Below are positions 63,325-64,000 of a stretch of DNA of 64,000 bases, in pieces. The stretch spans positions 1 to 64,000 of the forward strand of contig JAPLOF010000048.1 in NCBI GenBank assembly GCA_026692665.1, given 5' to 3'. The position numbers were made by a program, and so were the translations under genes. This DNA comes from Planctomycetota bacterium. GTDB taxonomy: Bacteria > Planctomycetota > UBA1135 > GCA-002686595. The notes below the pieces were generated by a model that was not told the DNA's origin, ran no database searches, and worked only from the letters and a program-made list of their open reading frames with translations. The number at the start of each line of letters is the position of its first letter. The first letter of the stretch is position 1.

Positions 63325-64000
63325 CCGAGCACCTCCCGCGCCACGGCGCGGTCGTCGAAGGAATGGACTTCGTTCCCGATGGTCTGCGTCGTCTCGTGAC
63401 CCTTGCCGGCGATCAGCACCACGTCGCCGGAGCGGGCTTCGCCGCACGCGATCTCGATCGCGCGTCGCCGGTCGGACTCCACGATGCGCCGCGCGCGCGC
63501 GGGCTCCATGCCGGCCACGATGTCGGTGAGGATCCGCGCGGGATCCTCGCTGCGCGGGTTGTCGCTGGTGACGATCGCGAGATCCGCGAAGTCGTTCACG
63601 ACGCGGCCCATCGGTGCGCGCTTGCCCTTGTCGCGGTCGCCGCCCGCGCCGAACACGACGATGAGGCGTCCGTTCGTCGCGCTCGCCGTGGCAGGAGCCG
63701 GTTCGTCGGCGTCCGGAGCGGCGAGGGACTGCCGCAGGGTGCGGCAGACGTTCTCGAGGGCGTCCTCGCTGTGCGCGTAGTCGACGAGCACCGTGAAGCC
63801 ACGGCCATTCGTCGGCACCAATTCGAGCCGGCCGGGCGCGCTGGGCGCGTTGGCGAGTCCCTCCAGGATGCTGGAGGGACTCGCCCCCGACACGAGCGCA
63901 CACGCGGCGGCGGCCAATGCGTTCTCCACGTTGAATCGCCCAGCCAACGGGAGCCACAGCCTGGTCCGCGAGATCCCCATCCCATGCAGGATCAGGTGCG
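63321..64000 (-). CDS. murE: UDP-N-acetylmuramoyl-tripeptide synthetase MurE, 5' part beyond the window
   Basis: The last 226 residues are visible. They start in the central ATPase domain (LPLAGRFNVENALAAAACAL) and include the C-terminal domain with VDYAHSEDALENV, VFGAGGDRDKGKRAPMG and TSDNPRSEDPARI. DNPR is the motif that recognises meso-diaminopimelate in MurE, so the third residue of the stem peptide is predicted to be meso-DAP. The catalytic P-loop lies outside the window. It is coupled to murF by a TTGA overlap. Confidence 0.93.
   Translation of the reverse strand, partial: HLILHGMGISRTRLWLPLAGRFNVENALAAAACALVSGASPSSILEGLANAPSAPGRLELVPTNGRGFTVLVDYAHSEDALENVCRTLRQSLAAPDADEPAPATASATNGRLIVVFGAGGDRDKGKRAPMGRVVNDFADLAIVTSDNPRSEDPARILTDIVAGMEPARARRIVESDRRRAIEIACGEARSGDVVLIAGKGHETTQTIGNEVHSFDDRAVAREVLG

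Overview
The window is high-GC DNA (about 70 percent by eye) packed with genes on both strands. No stretch longer than about 300 bases lacks a gene. The genes suggest a Gram-negative-type bacterium: an LpxA acyltransferase, a meso-DAP-type peptidoglycan gene cluster and a DUF5916 outer-membrane protein. Large secreted proteins with calcium-binding thrombospondin-type-3-like repeats and a shared C-terminal module, together with an ole hydrocarbon cluster, fit a high-GC lineage of Planctomycetota best. That placement is an inference; there is no rRNA gene here. Many neighbouring genes overlap by four bases as GTGA, where a GTG start overlaps a TGA stop.

Layout. 1-93 is the tail of a beta-lactamase-family gene that meets a truncated GDPD-like gene (69-554) at a sharp junction. 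566-1633 is selD, whose active-site codon is an in-frame TGA read as selenocysteine; selA lies at 4947-6410. Between them are two exported proteins and a UDP-sugar dehydrogenase. 6553-14505 holds a GspG-like protein, recJ, a DUF5916 barrel protein, xth and polA. 14576-20556 is a run of three large secreted proteins on the minus strand with a common C-terminal module. 20845-24108 holds lpxA, a beta-propeller phytase lipoprotein and dinB.

24270-36810 is the highlight: thirteen co-directional genes, mostly with overlapping starts. oleA is followed by a GbsR-type regulator with a perfect 26-bp palindrome just upstream. Next come a small type II fatty-acid synthase (FabF, ACP, FabG, FabZ, FabI), two CrtI-like FAD oxidoreductases and a phosphopantetheinyl transferase, and then oleB, oleC and oleD. 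The set looks self-contained: it could build and desaturate an acyl chain on its own ACP and join two chains head to head into a long-chain olefin.

36868-53305 holds an ABC exporter, a divergent HxlR/pirin pair, a toxin-antitoxin-like pair, two tandem paralogous membrane-anchored proteins, thrS, a nucleotidyltransferase pair, a secreted propeller-like protein broken by one nonsense codon, and xylAB. 53355-64000 is a TPR protein followed, reading leftwards on the minus strand, by a cell-wall cluster murE-murF-mraY-ftsW-LysM protein-small protein-murG-murC-murB. murD is not in its usual place.
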